From an uncultured Lachnospiraceae bacterium (GTDB lineage Bacteria > Bacillota > Clostridia > Lachnospirales > Lachnospiraceae), in the NCBI GenBank assembly GCA_947626795.1, contig CANQTH010000009.1, positions 1-51,706 of the forward strand: a DNA stretch of 51,706 nt, written 5' to 3'. The notes below the pieces were generated by a model that searched no databases, was not told where the DNA came from, and saw only the letters and a list, made by a program, of their open reading frames with translations. This document shows positions 25,225 through 35,319 of the stretch, piece by piece. Position 1 is the stretch's first letter, and every line of letters begins with the position of its first letter. Made by a program: the position numbers and the translations under genes.

Positions 25225-25250
25225 AAAAGTTGCGACATGTCGCAACTTTT
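25225..25250. promoter_or_regulatory. Perfect 26-bp palindrome before the YhcG-type gene
   Basis: The 26 bp centred on GTTGCGACATGTCGCAAC equal their own reverse complement. The ribosome site GGGAGG begins at the next base. It could be an operator, or an mRNA hairpin (11-bp stem) that presents or hides the start. A near copy, GTTGCGACACTGTCGCAAC, lies within the gene at 25566-25584. Confidence 0.75.
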
Positions 25251-25265
25251 GGGAGGACGGGATCA

Positions 25266-26312
25266 ATGAAAGACGAAATCGTGTTGTCGGATAATTTTAA
25301 GTATGTTTACAATGACATAAATGATTTGATAAAGCAAAAAAAGTATGATATTAGAAATGCTGTTAATGGTGCAATGATTTCTTTGTATTGGGGGATTGGG
25401 AAAAAACTAACAGAGGAAATAACGGGGGTTAATAAGCCGGAATATGGGAAAAAGGTGGTCATTGAAATTAGTAATAGATTATCGGCAGATTATGGGGTGG
25501 GATTTAATAAGTCTGCCATTTCTCGTATGATAAATTTTTACCAAGAATTTCCTGATTATGAAAAAGTTGCGACACTGTCGCAACAATTGACATGGTCGCA
25601 TTTTATTGAGATCTTACCCATTAAAGATAAATTAAAGAGAGAATTTTATGCGGTGATGTGCAAAAATGAAAATTGGTCGGTCCGTACATTGCGGGAACGT
25701 AAAAAATCTATGCTTTATGAGCGCACAGCGATATCGAAAAGACCTGATGAGACGATAAAAAATGAAATCAAGGAATTGAGTGAAGAAAAGAAAATGTCGT
25801 TAGATATGTTTTATCGGGATCCATATATGCTGAATTTCCTTGGATTGAAGGATACTTATAGTGAAAAAGATTTAGAGAATGCTATTCTTGCTCAATTGGA
25901 AAAATTTATTTTAGAAATGGGTTCAGATTTCGCGTTTTTAGCACGTCAAAAGCATTTTGTTCTTGATGGGAAAGATTATTTTATGGATTTGCTTTTCTTT
26001 CATCGGACATTGCGGCGGTTGGTGCTGATAGAATTAAAATTAGGAGAATTTGAACCACAAGATAAGGGGCAGGTCGAATTATATCTTCGATGGTTAGAAA
26101 AGTATGAGAGAGCGGAAGGTGAGGAAAAACCAATTGCCTTGATATTATGCGCAGAAAAATCACAGGAAACAATAGAATTGATGGAACTGGATAATGGCAG
26201 TATTCATGTGGCGCAATATTTGACTAAGATGCCGCCGAAAGATGTTTTGGAGAAAAAGTTGATGTTAGCTATTGCGAATGCGAAGGAACAGTTGGAACAG
26301 AGAGAAAAATAG
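25266..26312 (+). CDS. YhcG-type DUF1016 protein with PD-(D/E)xK nuclease domain
   Basis: 348 residues. N-terminal DUF1016_N helical domain (about 10-155; GYGVGFNKSAISRMINFY-like and WSHFIEILPIKD). The C-terminal PDDEXK nuclease domain has D241 in FMDLLFF and E256-L-K258 in LIELKLGEF. The family is widespread, scattered and mobile, often linked to defence or DNA processing; its substrate is unsettled. The start is the ATG after GGGAGGACGGGATCA. GC is strikingly low against its neighbours, so it was acquired. It stands alone between two core-like genes with an AT-rich promoter region and a perfect palindrome, which argues for self-contained regulation. Confidence 0.9.
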   Translation: MKDEIVLSDNFKYVYNDINDLIKQKKYDIRNAVNGAMISLYWGIGKKLTEEITGVNKPEYGKKVVIEISNRLSADYGVGFNKSAISRMINFYQEFPDYEKVATLSQQLTWSHFIEILPIKDKLKREFYAVMCKNENWSVRTLRERKKSMLYERTAISKRPDETIKNEIKELSEEKKMSLDMFYRDPYMLNFLGLKDTYSEKDLENAILAQLEKFILEMGSDFAFLARQKHFVLDGKDYFMDLLFFHRTLRRLVLIELKLGEFEPQDKGQVELYLRWLEKYERAEGEEKPIALILCAEKSQETIELMELDNGSIHVAQYLTKMPPKDVLEKKLMLAIANAKEQLEQREK

Positions 26313-26394
26313 AGTGTGTTTCTGCTAATTTCAAATTTTTTCGATGAATTGCATTTTCAATTTTCAAATTTGCATCCGGGCGCAGATTTTCCTT

Positions 26395-26421
26395 TTGCAT
26401 TGCCCGGGGATATGTTATAAT
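26395..26421 (+). promoter_or_regulatory. Promoter of the GH43 gene
   Basis: TTGCAT (26395-26400), 15-bp spacer, TATAAT (26416-26421) with a TGT extension, so the extended -10 probably dominates. Confidence 0.6.
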
Positions 26422-26478
26422 GGGGACACATAGTAAGATCGGCCTGGAAAGCCGTGAAGAAACGAAAGGAGAAGCGAT

Positions 26479-29400
26479 ATGGGAGCAAATTGGAAAAGAC
26501 GGTGCGCCGCATGGATCCTCTCCGGCGCGCTTGCCGTGACGGGGCTGCCGTCCGTCACGGCCCTGGCGGCAGGGAGCGGGACTGCGGCGGCAGGGAGCGG
26601 GACTGCAGTGTCAGAAGGAGCGGAGAAGAAGGCGGACATGACAGACCTTGAAAAGGATTACGAAGAGCTGGAGATTGTCGACGGGGACGATGTGCGCGGC
26701 AATCTGGCAATGGTAAAGACCGGGCGGTACGGCTCTTCCATCGAATGGACGTCCTCGGATCCGGCGGTCGTGACGGATTCCGCAGGCGCGGGAAGCCTGT
26801 ATGACGGCGGCGTCGTGACGCGCCCGCAGGCCGGGGGCAAAGCGGCGGAGGTGAAGCTGACGGCTGTCCTTTCTAAGGACGGGGAAGAGATGACGAAGAC
26901 CTTTGACGTGAAGGTGCAGCCGCTGGAGGCGGATCTGGACACGGATTACACTGCAGGGTATCTCTGGACGAATTTTGACGCGTCGGGCGGCTATGAAAAG
27001 ATCTTCTTAGGCTACAGCGAGGACGGCCTGACCTGGAGCAAGCTGAACAAGGTGGACGGAGTCCCGAACCCGATCCTGGTAAATGACGCGGAGGGGAGCG
27101 ACCTTGGCGTGCGCGACCCGCATCTGATCCGTTCGGCGGAAGGGGATCGGTATTGGATCTTAGGCACGGACCTCCACGCGGAAGGCGGCGGCGCGGGCGG
27201 AAGCGGCTGGAACCAGTTGTCCGCGAGCCAGAATATTGTTGTTTGGGAGTCCACGGATCTGGTGAACTGGAGCGAGCCGCGCCTGGTTTATTCCGGGTTC
27301 GATCAGGCGGGCTGCGTCTGGGCGCCGGAGGCGATCTACGACGACACGACGGGCGATTACGTCGTTTACTGGTCGATCCGCGACAAGTCGAAGAACAACA
27401 CGCAGGAGAACGCCCTTCGCGTGTATGTGTGCCGCACGCGGGATTTCCGGACGTTTTCAGAATCCAAGGTATGGCTGAGCGAAGACCAGGATTCCGGGAG
27501 CGAGGTAAACATCATTGACACGACGATCGTAAAGGACGGCGGGAAATTTTACCGTTTCTCCACATCGGACTGGAACACGATCGTGGACGTCAGCGACACG
27601 CTGGACACGGAGGACGTCTTAGACGTCAGGAACGGGGAAGAGGCAAGCGCCCCGGCGGGGTCCTGGCAGAGGATCGTCACGAGGAGCGGCAGCGAGGCCG
27701 CGGGCTTTACCAGGACTGAGGGATATACGGTATACCAGCTCCCGGACGGGCGCTGGTGCGCGATGGGCGACAACGGCGGGTACAACGCGTTTGTGACGGA
27801 CGACTTAGCGAGCGGGAAGTTCACGCCGGAGAAGGCCACGTTCGTGGACGGCAGGTTCCGCCACGGGACGGTCGTGCGGCTGTCCAAGGCGGAGGAAGCG
27901 CGCGTCCTGGAGGCTTATAAGGAACAGGAATCCGCGAACGGGAACGGGGAAGCCCCCGCGAAAAAGCCTGTGCTTTCTTACGATTTTGAGCAGGACGCAG
28001 GGCAGAAGACGATAACGGACACCGCGTCCGGCAACGATACGAAGGAGAACGGGACGCTGTTTGGGAACGCGAAAGTCGCTTACGACGAGACGCGCAAGAG
28101 CAACGTCCTGGTGTTGGACGGTTCGGACAATACGTATGCGGAGATCCCGCAGGGATTTTTTGACAAGCGCAACGCGATGACGATCTCCATGGATGTGAAA
28201 TCGGAACTGTCCGACGGCAATTTCTTTACGTTCGCGTTTGGCAAGGACAGCTCCACGTACGATTTCTTCCGGGTGCGCGGGACGGCGGTCCGCAACGCGA
28301 TCACGACGTCCGGCTGGGAGTCGGAGCAGGAAGTGGCGGCGACGGGCGTGGCTGTCGGGGAATGGCAGAACGTCATCCTCGTATTTAACCGGGGGAACGT
28401 GAAGATGTACCTGGACGGGAGCCTGGTCGCGGAGAACACGGGGATCGCGGTCGCGGCCCTTGGGACGGACCTGCTTTCCTACCTTGGGAAATCATTCTAT
28501 GACGGCGACGCTTATTTCAAGGGATGTTTTGACAATTTCAAAGTGTACAACCGGGCGCTGGACGAGGACGAGATCCTGGAGGACTTAAAGGATAAGCTGG
28601 ACACGATCCCGCTGTTGAAAAAAGTGGTCGTCGGGACGATCCCGGAGAACCCGTCCCAGACGATGGGGACGGACAGCCATACGGCTGTGACGTCCAAGAT
28701 CGACAGGGCGAGCGGCGTTATCACGTCTTACATCAGGCGTGGGACAGACCTTTCTTCCGTCCCGGTGGATCTCGGGCTTTTGTCGAAGAACGCGGAGGTC
28801 ACGGTGGACGGCGAGCCGTTTGCGGGCGGCAGCCTGGATCTGACGGCAGATCTGGAGCTGGAAATCTCTTATCTGGGCAAGACGGAAAAATATACGCTAA
28901 AGACGCCGAAATTCGCGAACAACCCGGTGCTTCCGGGGCAGTATGCGGATCCGGACATTGATTATTTCGACGGCAAGTATTGGCTGTATCCGACGACGGA
29001 CGGGTATTCCGGCTGGAGCGGCACGGTATTCCACGCGTGGTCTTCCAAGAATATGCTGGATTGGGAAGACGAAGGCGTGATCCTGGACGTTGCGAACAAG
29101 GATCCGGGCCTGAACGAGAAGGGCGTGCAGATCGCTTCTTCCGCATGGTCGGACGGCAACGCGTGGGCGCCGACGATCGAGGAGAAAAACGGGAAATATT
29201 ATTTCTATTACTGCGGGAACATCAACAGCTCCTATACCGGGAAATGCGGGACGAACAAGGCGATCGGCGTGGCGGTCGCGGACGACCCGGCAGGCCCGTT
29301 CGTGGCGGAGGAGATGCCGATCGTTTATCCGAAGCTGATCAGCGACGCCGGGGTTTCCTGGAGCGGGCAGGTCATCGACCCGTCCATCTTCACGGACGAC

Positions 29401-30867
29401 GACGGCACGGTTTACCTGTTCTTTGGGAACGGCGCGAACGGGACGGCCATGGTTGAGCTGAACGACGACATGGTGACGGCTAAGCCGGAGACGTTAAAAC
29501 GCATCAACGGCATGACGGATTTCCGCGAGTCCGTGGTTGTGTTCAAGCGGAACGGACTGTATCATTTCACCTGGTCGTGCGACGACGCCAACAGCCCGAA
29601 TTACCATGTGAATTATGGAACGGCGGAGAAGCTGGACGGGAACGTCACCTACCATTACACGCTGCTCCAAAAGGATGAGTCCGGCGATATGCTGGGGACG
29701 GCGCACCAGTCCGTCGTGTATAACCCGGACACGGGCAAGTATTATATGGCGTACCACCGCTTCTATACGCCGCTTGGGATCTATACGGAAGGGCTTGGCG
29801 TCCACAGGACGACCTGTATCGAAGAGATCACGTTCGATGAGAAGACGGGCCTGATGAACCCGATCAAGCCGACGATGGAAGGCCCGGTGGCGCAGGCGCA
29901 GGCCAAGCTTGACAAAGTAGTGGAAGAGGCGGATCTTAGCGCGGCGCTTGGGAATGGAACCGTCAGCGCGGGCGGGAAGCTTTCCCTCCCGGCGGAAATA
30001 AACGGCGCGAAAGTCTCCTGGAAATCCGGCAACGCGTCCGTGATCTCGGACGACGGGACCGTGTCGCTCCCGAAAACGGATACCGAGGTGAGGCTGACGG
30101 CGACGTTTGAGATGGACGGCGCGCTGGCCGTGAAATCCTATACAGTGACGGTGAAAGGGACAGGGTTCATCCTGACATATAAAGCCGGAAAGGGCGGCAA
30201 GATTGCTTCGGACGCGACGCAGGCCGTTCCGTACGGGCAGGACGGGAAGCCTGTGACGGCGGTCGCGGATCCGGGATACCGATTCGTCAAGTGGAGCGAC
30301 GGCGTGACGACGGCGACGCGCGTTGATAAGAAAATCCAGGCGGATCTGACGGTGACGGCGCAGTTCGCGGAAGATGGGACGGGCGTAAAGAGCGTGTCCC
30401 TGAACGCGAAGAAGCTGACGCTTGGCGTAAAGGAAACCTTCCAGTTGAAGGCGTCCGTGAAGCCGAAGAACGTGAGCGCGGCGGCAAAGAAGACGACCTG
30501 GAAGTCGGATAAGCCGGGCGTTGCCTCCGTCAAGAACGGGAAAGTGACGGCGAAAAAGAAAGGGACGGCGAAGATCACGGCGACGGCGGGCGGCAAGAGC
30601 GTCTCCTGCACGGTGACGGTGAAGAAAGCGCCCAATCAGGTCAAGCTGAACGTAAAGAAGAAGACGTTGAAGAAAGGGAAGTCCTTCAAGCTGAAGGTCA
30701 AGCTGCCCAAAGGCACGGCCGGGAAAGTCACCTTTACTTCCAGCAAGAAGAAAGTGGCGGCTGTGTCCGCGAGCGGGAAGGTGACGGCGAAAAAGAAAGG
30801 AAAGGCGAAGATCACCGCCAAGACATACAACGGCAAGAAAGCTACGGTCGTGATCACCGTAAAATAA
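26479..30867 (+). CDS. Secreted double-GH43 arabinanase/xylosidase-type protein with LamG and Big_2
   Basis: 1462 residues. Signal peptide about 1-31; atrophied Ig domain (55-150); first five-bladed GH43-like domain (162-480, VRDPHLIRS, VWAPEAIYD, IDTTIVK); LamG/concanavalin fold (498-700); second GH43 domain (813-1135) with YADPDIDY, VIDPSIFTDDDG and FRESVVVF, i.e. the Asp-Asp-Glu catalytic set; Ig domain (1139-1226); InlB/Flg_new-like repeat (1229-1300); two Lys-rich Big_2 domains to the end. GH43 enzymes cut arabinan or xylan side chains; substrate here is unproven. The first GH43 domain may be divergent or non-catalytic. No LPXTG. The start follows GAAAGGAGAAGCGAT. No transporter or regulator genes flank it. 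Confidence 0.88.
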   Translation: MGANWKRRCAAWILSGALAVTGLPSVTALAAGSGTAAAGSGTAVSEGAEKKADMTDLEKDYEELEIVDGDDVRGNLAMVKTGRYGSSIEWTSSDPAVVTDSAGAGSLYDGGVVTRPQAGGKAAEVKLTAVLSKDGEEMTKTFDVKVQPLEADLDTDYTAGYLWTNFDASGGYEKIFLGYSEDGLTWSKLNKVDGVPNPILVNDAEGSDLGVRDPHLIRSAEGDRYWILGTDLHAEGGGAGGSGWNQLSASQNIVVWESTDLVNWSEPRLVYSGFDQAGCVWAPEAIYDDTTGDYVVYWSIRDKSKNNTQENALRVYVCRTRDFRTFSESKVWLSEDQDSGSEVNIIDTTIVKDGGKFYRFSTSDWNTIVDVSDTLDTEDVLDVRNGEEASAPAGSWQRIVTRSGSEAAGFTRTEGYTVYQLPDGRWCAMGDNGGYNAFVTDDLASGKFTPEKATFVDGRFRHGTVVRLSKAEEARVLEAYKEQESANGNGEAPAKKPVLSYDFEQDAGQKTITDTASGNDTKENGTLFGNAKVAYDETRKSNVLVLDGSDNTYAEIPQGFFDKRNAMTISMDVKSELSDGNFFTFAFGKDSSTYDFFRVRGTAVRNAITTSGWESEQEVAATGVAVGEWQNVILVFNRGNVKMYLDGSLVAENTGIAVAALGTDLLSYLGKSFYDGDAYFKGCFDNFKVYNRALDEDEILEDLKDKLDTIPLLKKVVVGTIPENPSQTMGTDSHTAVTSKIDRASGVITSYIRRGTDLSSVPVDLGLLSKNAEVTVDGEPFAGGSLDLTADLELEISYLGKTEKYTLKTPKFANNPVLPGQYADPDIDYFDGKYWLYPTTDGYSGWSGTVFHAWSSKNMLDWEDEGVILDVANKDPGLNEKGVQIASSAWSDGNAWAPTIEEKNGKYYFYYCGNINSSYTGKCGTNKAIGVAVADDPAGPFVAEEMPIVYPKLISDAGVSWSGQVIDPSIFTDDDGTVYLFFGNGANGTAMVELNDDMVTAKPETLKRINGMTDFRESVVVFKRNGLYHFTWSCDDANSPNYHVNYGTAEKLDGNVTYHYTLLQKDESGDMLGTAHQSVVYNPDTGKYYMAYHRFYTPLGIYTEGLGVHRTTCIEEITFDEKTGLMNPIKPTMEGPVAQAQAKLDKVVEEADLSAALGNGTVSAGGKLSLPAEINGAKVSWKSGNASVISDDGTVSLPKTDTEVRLTATFEMDGALAVKSYTVTVKGTGFILTYKAGKGGKIASDATQAVPYGQDGKPVTAVADPGYRFVKWSDGVTTATRVDKKIQADLTVTAQFAEDGTGVKSVSLNAKKLTLGVKETFQLKASVKPKNVSAAAKKTTWKSDKPGVASVKNGKVTAKKKGTAKITATAGGKSVSCTVTVKKAPNQVKLNVKKKTLKKGKSFKLKVKLPKGTAGKVTFTSSKKKVAAVSASGKVTAKKKGKAKITAKTYNGKKATVVITVK

Positions 30868-30910
30868 TGCGAGGCTCGCGCGCAGGCCTTGGCGCGGGAT
30901 TCGCATGAAA

Positions 30911-30957
30911 GAAAAAAGGGACGCCCTGCGGAAGATAAGCTCTTCCGCAGGGCGTCC
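30911..30957 (-). terminator. Terminator for the minus-strand gph unit
   Basis: A perfect 17-bp stem (30919-30935 with 30941-30957) and a TAAGC loop. On the minus strand it is followed by a TTTTTT run. It sits between convergent genes and may also stop the GH43 transcript. Confidence 0.85.
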
Positions 30958-31053
30958 TCGGTTCTGACGGGGATGCCGCATATGCTGTCCCTTGCGTGTC
31001 GGGCGGCTTGCGGCTTACGCCGTTTTGCGCAGACAAGGCGTCTTGCTTGCCGC

Positions 31054-31719
31054 TCACCCCTTTCCCTGCAGCAGGAGCGTGCGCAGCTCGTCCGTGTGAT
31101 CGACGATCTGCTCCGCCCCCTGGGAAATCAGGAAATCGCGGCTGCGGAATCCCCAGCTTACGCAGATGCAGGGGATCTTCGCGTTGCGGGCGGTCGCGAT
31201 GTCCACCTCGGAATCGCCCACGTAGATGCATTGGCCCGGCGAGGAGCCGAGCGCGTCCATCGCGGCGAATACGGTGTCCGGGGCAGGCTTGCGGGCGACG
31301 CCCGCGGATTCTCCGACCGCCGCTAAGATATAGGGCGAGAAGAAATCCTGGCACAGCCCTTTGACCGCAAGGTCGAATTTGTTGGAGACGACCGCCAGCT
31401 TGCGTCCCGCCTTTGAGGCGTCCCGTAAAAATTCCGGTATGCCGGGGAACGGCTTTGTGCAGTCGGCCTTGTGCAGGCTGTAATATTCCCGGAAATCCGC
31501 GAAGCACTCGTCAAACTGTGGATGCGAGCGGCCTTCCGGGACTGCTTTTTCCATGAGCGCCGCGACGCCGTTCCCGACCATCTGGCGCACCGCATCCCTT
31601 GAATGGGCGGGGAATCCGAAACGCCCCATGGCGTGGTTGACGCTGTTCGTCAAATCGTCTAAGGTGTCCAGCAAAGTCCCGTCCAAGTCAAAAATGATCG
31701 TATCGACATTATGTTTCAT
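31054..31719 (-). CDS. gph: HAD-family phosphatase, phosphoglycolate phosphatase-like
   Basis: 221 residues. HAD motif I DLDGTLLDT (11-19), motif II VVSNK (about 110), motif III K with ARKPAPDT, and motif IV GDSEVDIATA are all present, with a helical cap between motifs I and II. The family dephosphorylates phosphoglycolate or similar small metabolites; exact substrate is not readable. It starts 31 nt after the stop of the transglutaminase-like gene on the same strand, with ribosome site AGGAGCG, so it may be co-transcribed. Symbol is by family resemblance only. Confidence 0.85.
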   Translation of the reverse strand: MKHNVDTIIFDLDGTLLDTLDDLTNSVNHAMGRFGFPAHSRDAVRQMVGNGVAALMEKAVPEGRSHPQFDECFADFREYYSLHKADCTKPFPGIPEFLRDASKAGRKLAVVSNKFDLAVKGLCQDFFSPYILAAVGESAGVARKPAPDTVFAAMDALGSSPGQCIYVGDSEVDIATARNAKIPCICVSWGFRSRDFLISQGAEQIVDHTDELRTLLLQGKG

Positions 31720-31750
31720 TCAGAAAACGCTCCTGTCCGCCGCGACCCGG

Positions 31751-34700
31751 TCACTTGAGTGTGACCGTTTTGCTTGCCGCGCTGTTTGCCGATTTGTACC
31801 CGGATTTGCTGACGACAGCCTGGATCCGGTATTTTAGCTTTTTGCCTTTCAGTCCGGTCAGCGTGAAGGACACCGTTCCTTTCTTGGAAGTTTTCGCCTT
31901 ACCGATGGACTTCCATTTTTTCGTCTTGGCGTTGTACTGGGACAGCTTGTTTTTCTTCACGCGGTAAGCGAGCGCGAATTTCTTCTTGCTCTTGTCGTAT
32001 TTTAAGATCTGATATTCCACGTTGGCGTTTCCTTTTGGCGCGGAGAACGTAATCTTCGCCGAGGAGTCGGAAAGGCGTTTTGCCGTGAGCTTCGAGGGCG
32101 TCTTCGGCTTCACGATGACCTTAGCTTCTTTGGAAGCCGCCCCCGTCTTGACGTTCCCGTCTTCCTCCCGGTACGCGCGCACCTTATAGCGGCATGCCGT
32201 CCCTGCCGTCAGCTTCTTGTCCACATAGGAGCGGGAGATGACGGAAGCGACCGTCACGAATTTTTTCTTGGACGCGTCGTAGCGCAGCACCTGGTATCCG
32301 TCCGCTCCAGCCGCCTTTTTCCAGCTCAGCTTTACGCGTCCGACGGAACTGGAGGTGGCTTTTAAGCCGGATACTTTCGCCAGCGGCGTCTCTGGTTTCT
32401 CACCAATGATCACGGTGCAGGCCTCGCTGGTGGACTGTGCGTTTGTCGTGTCCACGGTCGTCGTGACGACGAGCTTGTATTCCCCGGCGTCCTGGCTGGA
32501 AACGGCACCGATAGAGAGATCCCTGGAGGTCTGCCCCGGAAGGACCGCGCCGTCCTTGTACCACTGGTAGGTCAAAAGCCCGTCGGAAGACACGTCCGCC
32601 GTGATCTGGAGAGGCTCGTTTTCCTTAACGTAGATCGGACCCGCGGGGAGCTTGATCTTAGCCGGGGAAGCGGCTGGCTGGACGGCTTCTTCGCCGCGCG
32701 CCGCTTCCTGCGCGCGAACCGTGGCCGCGACGAACTTGGCGTCTACGATATTCGCCTCATCGCTTAAGTCGTCGTAATGTAACGAGATCGTCATGGAATG
32801 TTTATCCGTGACTTTCTGAACCGCTCCGGCCACAACGACTTCTTCCAGTTCGTAGCCGTCCTGAGCCTGGATGGTGATCTGTTTGCTCTGGCCTTTCGCG
32901 AGCGTGAACAGATTGCTTTCCGCCCCGGTTATCGTGCCTCCCATCGTATCGGAGAGGATGACGGTCTTTTCGGAAACTTCCTGCTTGCCGTCGTCCTTTA
33001 CAGCCGCGATCGTGAACGGGCTGAAGGAGCGGCAGGTGACGAGAAGCCCGTATTTGGTGACTACGCAGGGGATCTCCTCCACGCCTACGAGGTCTCCGGC
33101 CTCATTTTTGATGAAATGGTAAGCCTTGAAGGTCACGCCCTCGTCTTCCGGGCCGTATCCCGGCGGGAAGCCTACGGACACGCGGACGCCCTGCCCCGGC
33201 TGGATCACCTGTTTTTTGCATACGGTGAGGTTGATGTTGTACGTTTCGCTTTTCAGCACTTCTTCCTCCGGGAAGGTCTGTTCCACCATCTGGTTCATGG
33301 CGTCTGTCTGCGCGTGGGTCGGCGAGGTGGCCACAAGAACCATCCTGTGCTTTAAGGAGTCCGCGATGGGGCTTCCGTCGCTGGTCTTCCAGTCTGTGGT
33401 GGAAAGATCCGTATTTTCCATTAAGGCGGGCTTCCCAAACACGTTCCAGTCATAGCCCTGGGACTTGTACGCGCATACCGCGCAGCGGTGGGAGGCGAAA
33501 TAGCCGATGAAGTTCGGGGCTTTCTCGCTCCGCTCGCCGACTAACCCCGTGATGTGGATCTGGTAGGCGATGCAGTCGTCCGCCCACATCTCGCTGGGAG
33601 TGAAGTCAAACTCGATCGTGCTTTCCCCGTCCCAGGAAAAATTGTTCAGCTTGCAGTACTGCACCCCGGTTGCGCCCTCAGTCGGCACTTCGATCCGGTA
33701 TCCGGCCTCGGTCGCGCCTTCCGCCAGCTTCAGCTTGTCGTCGTAAACGGCTTTGACATGATAGGTGGAGCCGATGAACATCCTGGAGCTGATGCCGGGC
33801 GTGATCGTCTTGATGTAAGGCGGCGCGACATAGTTCGCGTAGGGGTTCTGGAGCATCCCGGTGTCTTCCTCGATCAACAGCGGGTCGCCCTGATAATACA
33901 GCCTGCCCGGGTCGCTTAAATAATCCCCGGGCGCGCGGTCCGTGACCGCAAATTCCGCGTACTGGCACTGCGGCAGCCGCAGGATCAGCTCCGTGTCCGT
34001 ATCTTCCATCGCGGGATAAAGCTCCGGCGTGATGTATGCCCAGTCGTTGAAGATCAGCTCGTCGGTCAGCTCGTAATAGATGTACATTTTCGCGATCATG
34101 TATTTTCCGGTCGCCGCCGCTTTCGCGTATCCCATGCCCTTGTAGCTGATATGGTATTCCCCGGCGGAGACGCCCTCGAATACCGTCTCCTTTAAGTCCA
34201 CCACCAGATCCTTCCCGGTGGAGACGCGGTCTAAGGGGATGCTTTCGATGGCGAGCTGCGGGTAGATGAACTCGCGGTTGGAGGAGGAGAGGATCCCGCT
34301 CGTCGCGTGGTTCCTGCCCATGACGTCGTCCCCGGCCAGCAGGTAGTCGGTGTTCTCAAAGCCGTCCACGCCGCCGTTGGTCGAAAGATCCTCGCGGTAC
34401 GGGTCGTCCATCGTCGCGTCCACGGCGTACCAGCCGCCGTTTTCCAACTGCACGTAATTCCACATATGCAGCTCGGAGACGGATTCGGAATGGCGGTAGA
34501 TCCCGCTTACCAGGATGCAGGGGATCCCCAGCTTATCCATGACGGTCTTGAACGCCTCCGCATACGCCTCGCATACGCCCTCGCCCTTGACCAATACGCC
34601 GTAAGAAGTCCGCACATGCCCTGTGTTTTCCGGTTTGCAGACGTCCTCTAAGCGGTAAGAGGCGTGGTCGATCAATTCGTTATGCACATATTTGATGCGC

Positions 34701-35275
34701 GTGGCGTTTAAGCTCAGCGCGCCTTCCGCCGTGAGCGCGTTCGCGCCCGCTACGATCTCGTCCACGCGCTTGTCAAATTCGGCGATCGCCGCGTCCACTT
34801 CCTGCGCGTTGGAAAATCCCTGGACGTAGTAGCTGCCTTCCCGGCTGGAGCCTAAGTTGGCATGGTATTTGCCCTGGCTGTCGCAGGTGACGCGCATGGC
34901 AAATTTGTTGAAATCCACATAAAAGATTTCCGGATGCTCCGCGCAGAATGCGTCCCTCGCCGCCCCGACGGAGAAAAACAGGTCGGTGTCGCCGCTTAAG
35001 TACGCTTTCAGCTCGTCCTGCGTGACGTAGCCGTTGTCCGCAAGGTCAAAGGACTGGCTGCCCGTCTTGAAGATGCCCTGCTCGTACATTTTGCACATTG
35101 CTTCGTAATAGCTTTTTTCACGATCGGAAAGCTGCCCGTAGTAATATCCGTGTCCGGACGTTTCGGCCCCGGCCGCATAAGACGTGGAGAGGCCCGCTCC
35201 GCTTGGGCTGCCCAGATTGGGCGGCAGCGCGAAAACGATCGCAAGTAAGACCGCAAGTAATTTTTTCCCTTTCAT
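31751..35275 (-). CDS. Secreted transglutaminase-like surface protein with Ig/Fn3 modules
   Basis: 1174 residues. Signal peptide about 1-35. N-terminal region then a transglutaminase-core domain with the Cys-His-Asp triad C235 (GEGVCEAYAEAF), H270 (ELHMWNYV) and D286 (YAVDATMDDP). A long β-rich region follows (about 320-820), an Ig-like domain (LTYQWYKDGAVLP, about 905-985), then two Fn3-type domains (about 995-1174) ending in a Lys-rich tail. Such bacterial domains act as proteases or crosslinkers outside the cell; the reaction is unknown. No LPXTG. The ribosome site is AAAGGAGG before the start. Length and modules are common in Lachnospiraceae surface proteins. Confidence 0.88.
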   Translation of the reverse strand: MKGKKLLAVLLAIVFALPPNLGSPSGAGLSTSYAAGAETSGHGYYYGQLSDREKSYYEAMCKMYEQGIFKTGSQSFDLADNGYVTQDELKAYLSGDTDLFFSVGAARDAFCAEHPEIFYVDFNKFAMRVTCDSQGKYHANLGSSREGSYYVQGFSNAQEVDAAIAEFDKRVDEIVAGANALTAEGALSLNATRIKYVHNELIDHASYRLEDVCKPENTGHVRTSYGVLVKGEGVCEAYAEAFKTVMDKLGIPCILVSGIYRHSESVSELHMWNYVQLENGGWYAVDATMDDPYREDLSTNGGVDGFENTDYLLAGDDVMGRNHATSGILSSSNREFIYPQLAIESIPLDRVSTGKDLVVDLKETVFEGVSAGEYHISYKGMGYAKAAATGKYMIAKMYIYYELTDELIFNDWAYITPELYPAMEDTDTELILRLPQCQYAEFAVTDRAPGDYLSDPGRLYYQGDPLLIEEDTGMLQNPYANYVAPPYIKTITPGISSRMFIGSTYHVKAVYDDKLKLAEGATEAGYRIEVPTEGATGVQYCKLNNFSWDGESTIEFDFTPSEMWADDCIAYQIHITGLVGERSEKAPNFIGYFASHRCAVCAYKSQGYDWNVFGKPALMENTDLSTTDWKTSDGSPIADSLKHRMVLVATSPTHAQTDAMNQMVEQTFPEEEVLKSETYNINLTVCKKQVIQPGQGVRVSVGFPPGYGPEDEGVTFKAYHFIKNEAGDLVGVEEIPCVVTKYGLLVTCRSFSPFTIAAVKDDGKQEVSEKTVILSDTMGGTITGAESNLFTLAKGQSKQITIQAQDGYELEEVVVAGAVQKVTDKHSMTISLHYDDLSDEANIVDAKFVAATVRAQEAARGEEAVQPAASPAKIKLPAGPIYVKENEPLQITADVSSDGLLTYQWYKDGAVLPGQTSRDLSIGAVSSQDAGEYKLVVTTTVDTTNAQSTSEACTVIIGEKPETPLAKVSGLKATSSSVGRVKLSWKKAAGADGYQVLRYDASKKKFVTVASVISRSYVDKKLTAGTACRYKVRAYREEDGNVKTGAASKEAKVIVKPKTPSKLTAKRLSDSSAKITFSAPKGNANVEYQILKYDKSKKKFALAYRVKKNKLSQYNAKTKKWKSIGKAKTSKKGTVSFTLTGLKGKKLKYRIQAVVSKSGYKSANSAASKTVTLK

Positions 35276-35319
35276 AAATCCTCCTTTTCCTTTGGCAAAA
35301 AATAATGGTTACGGAGCAT

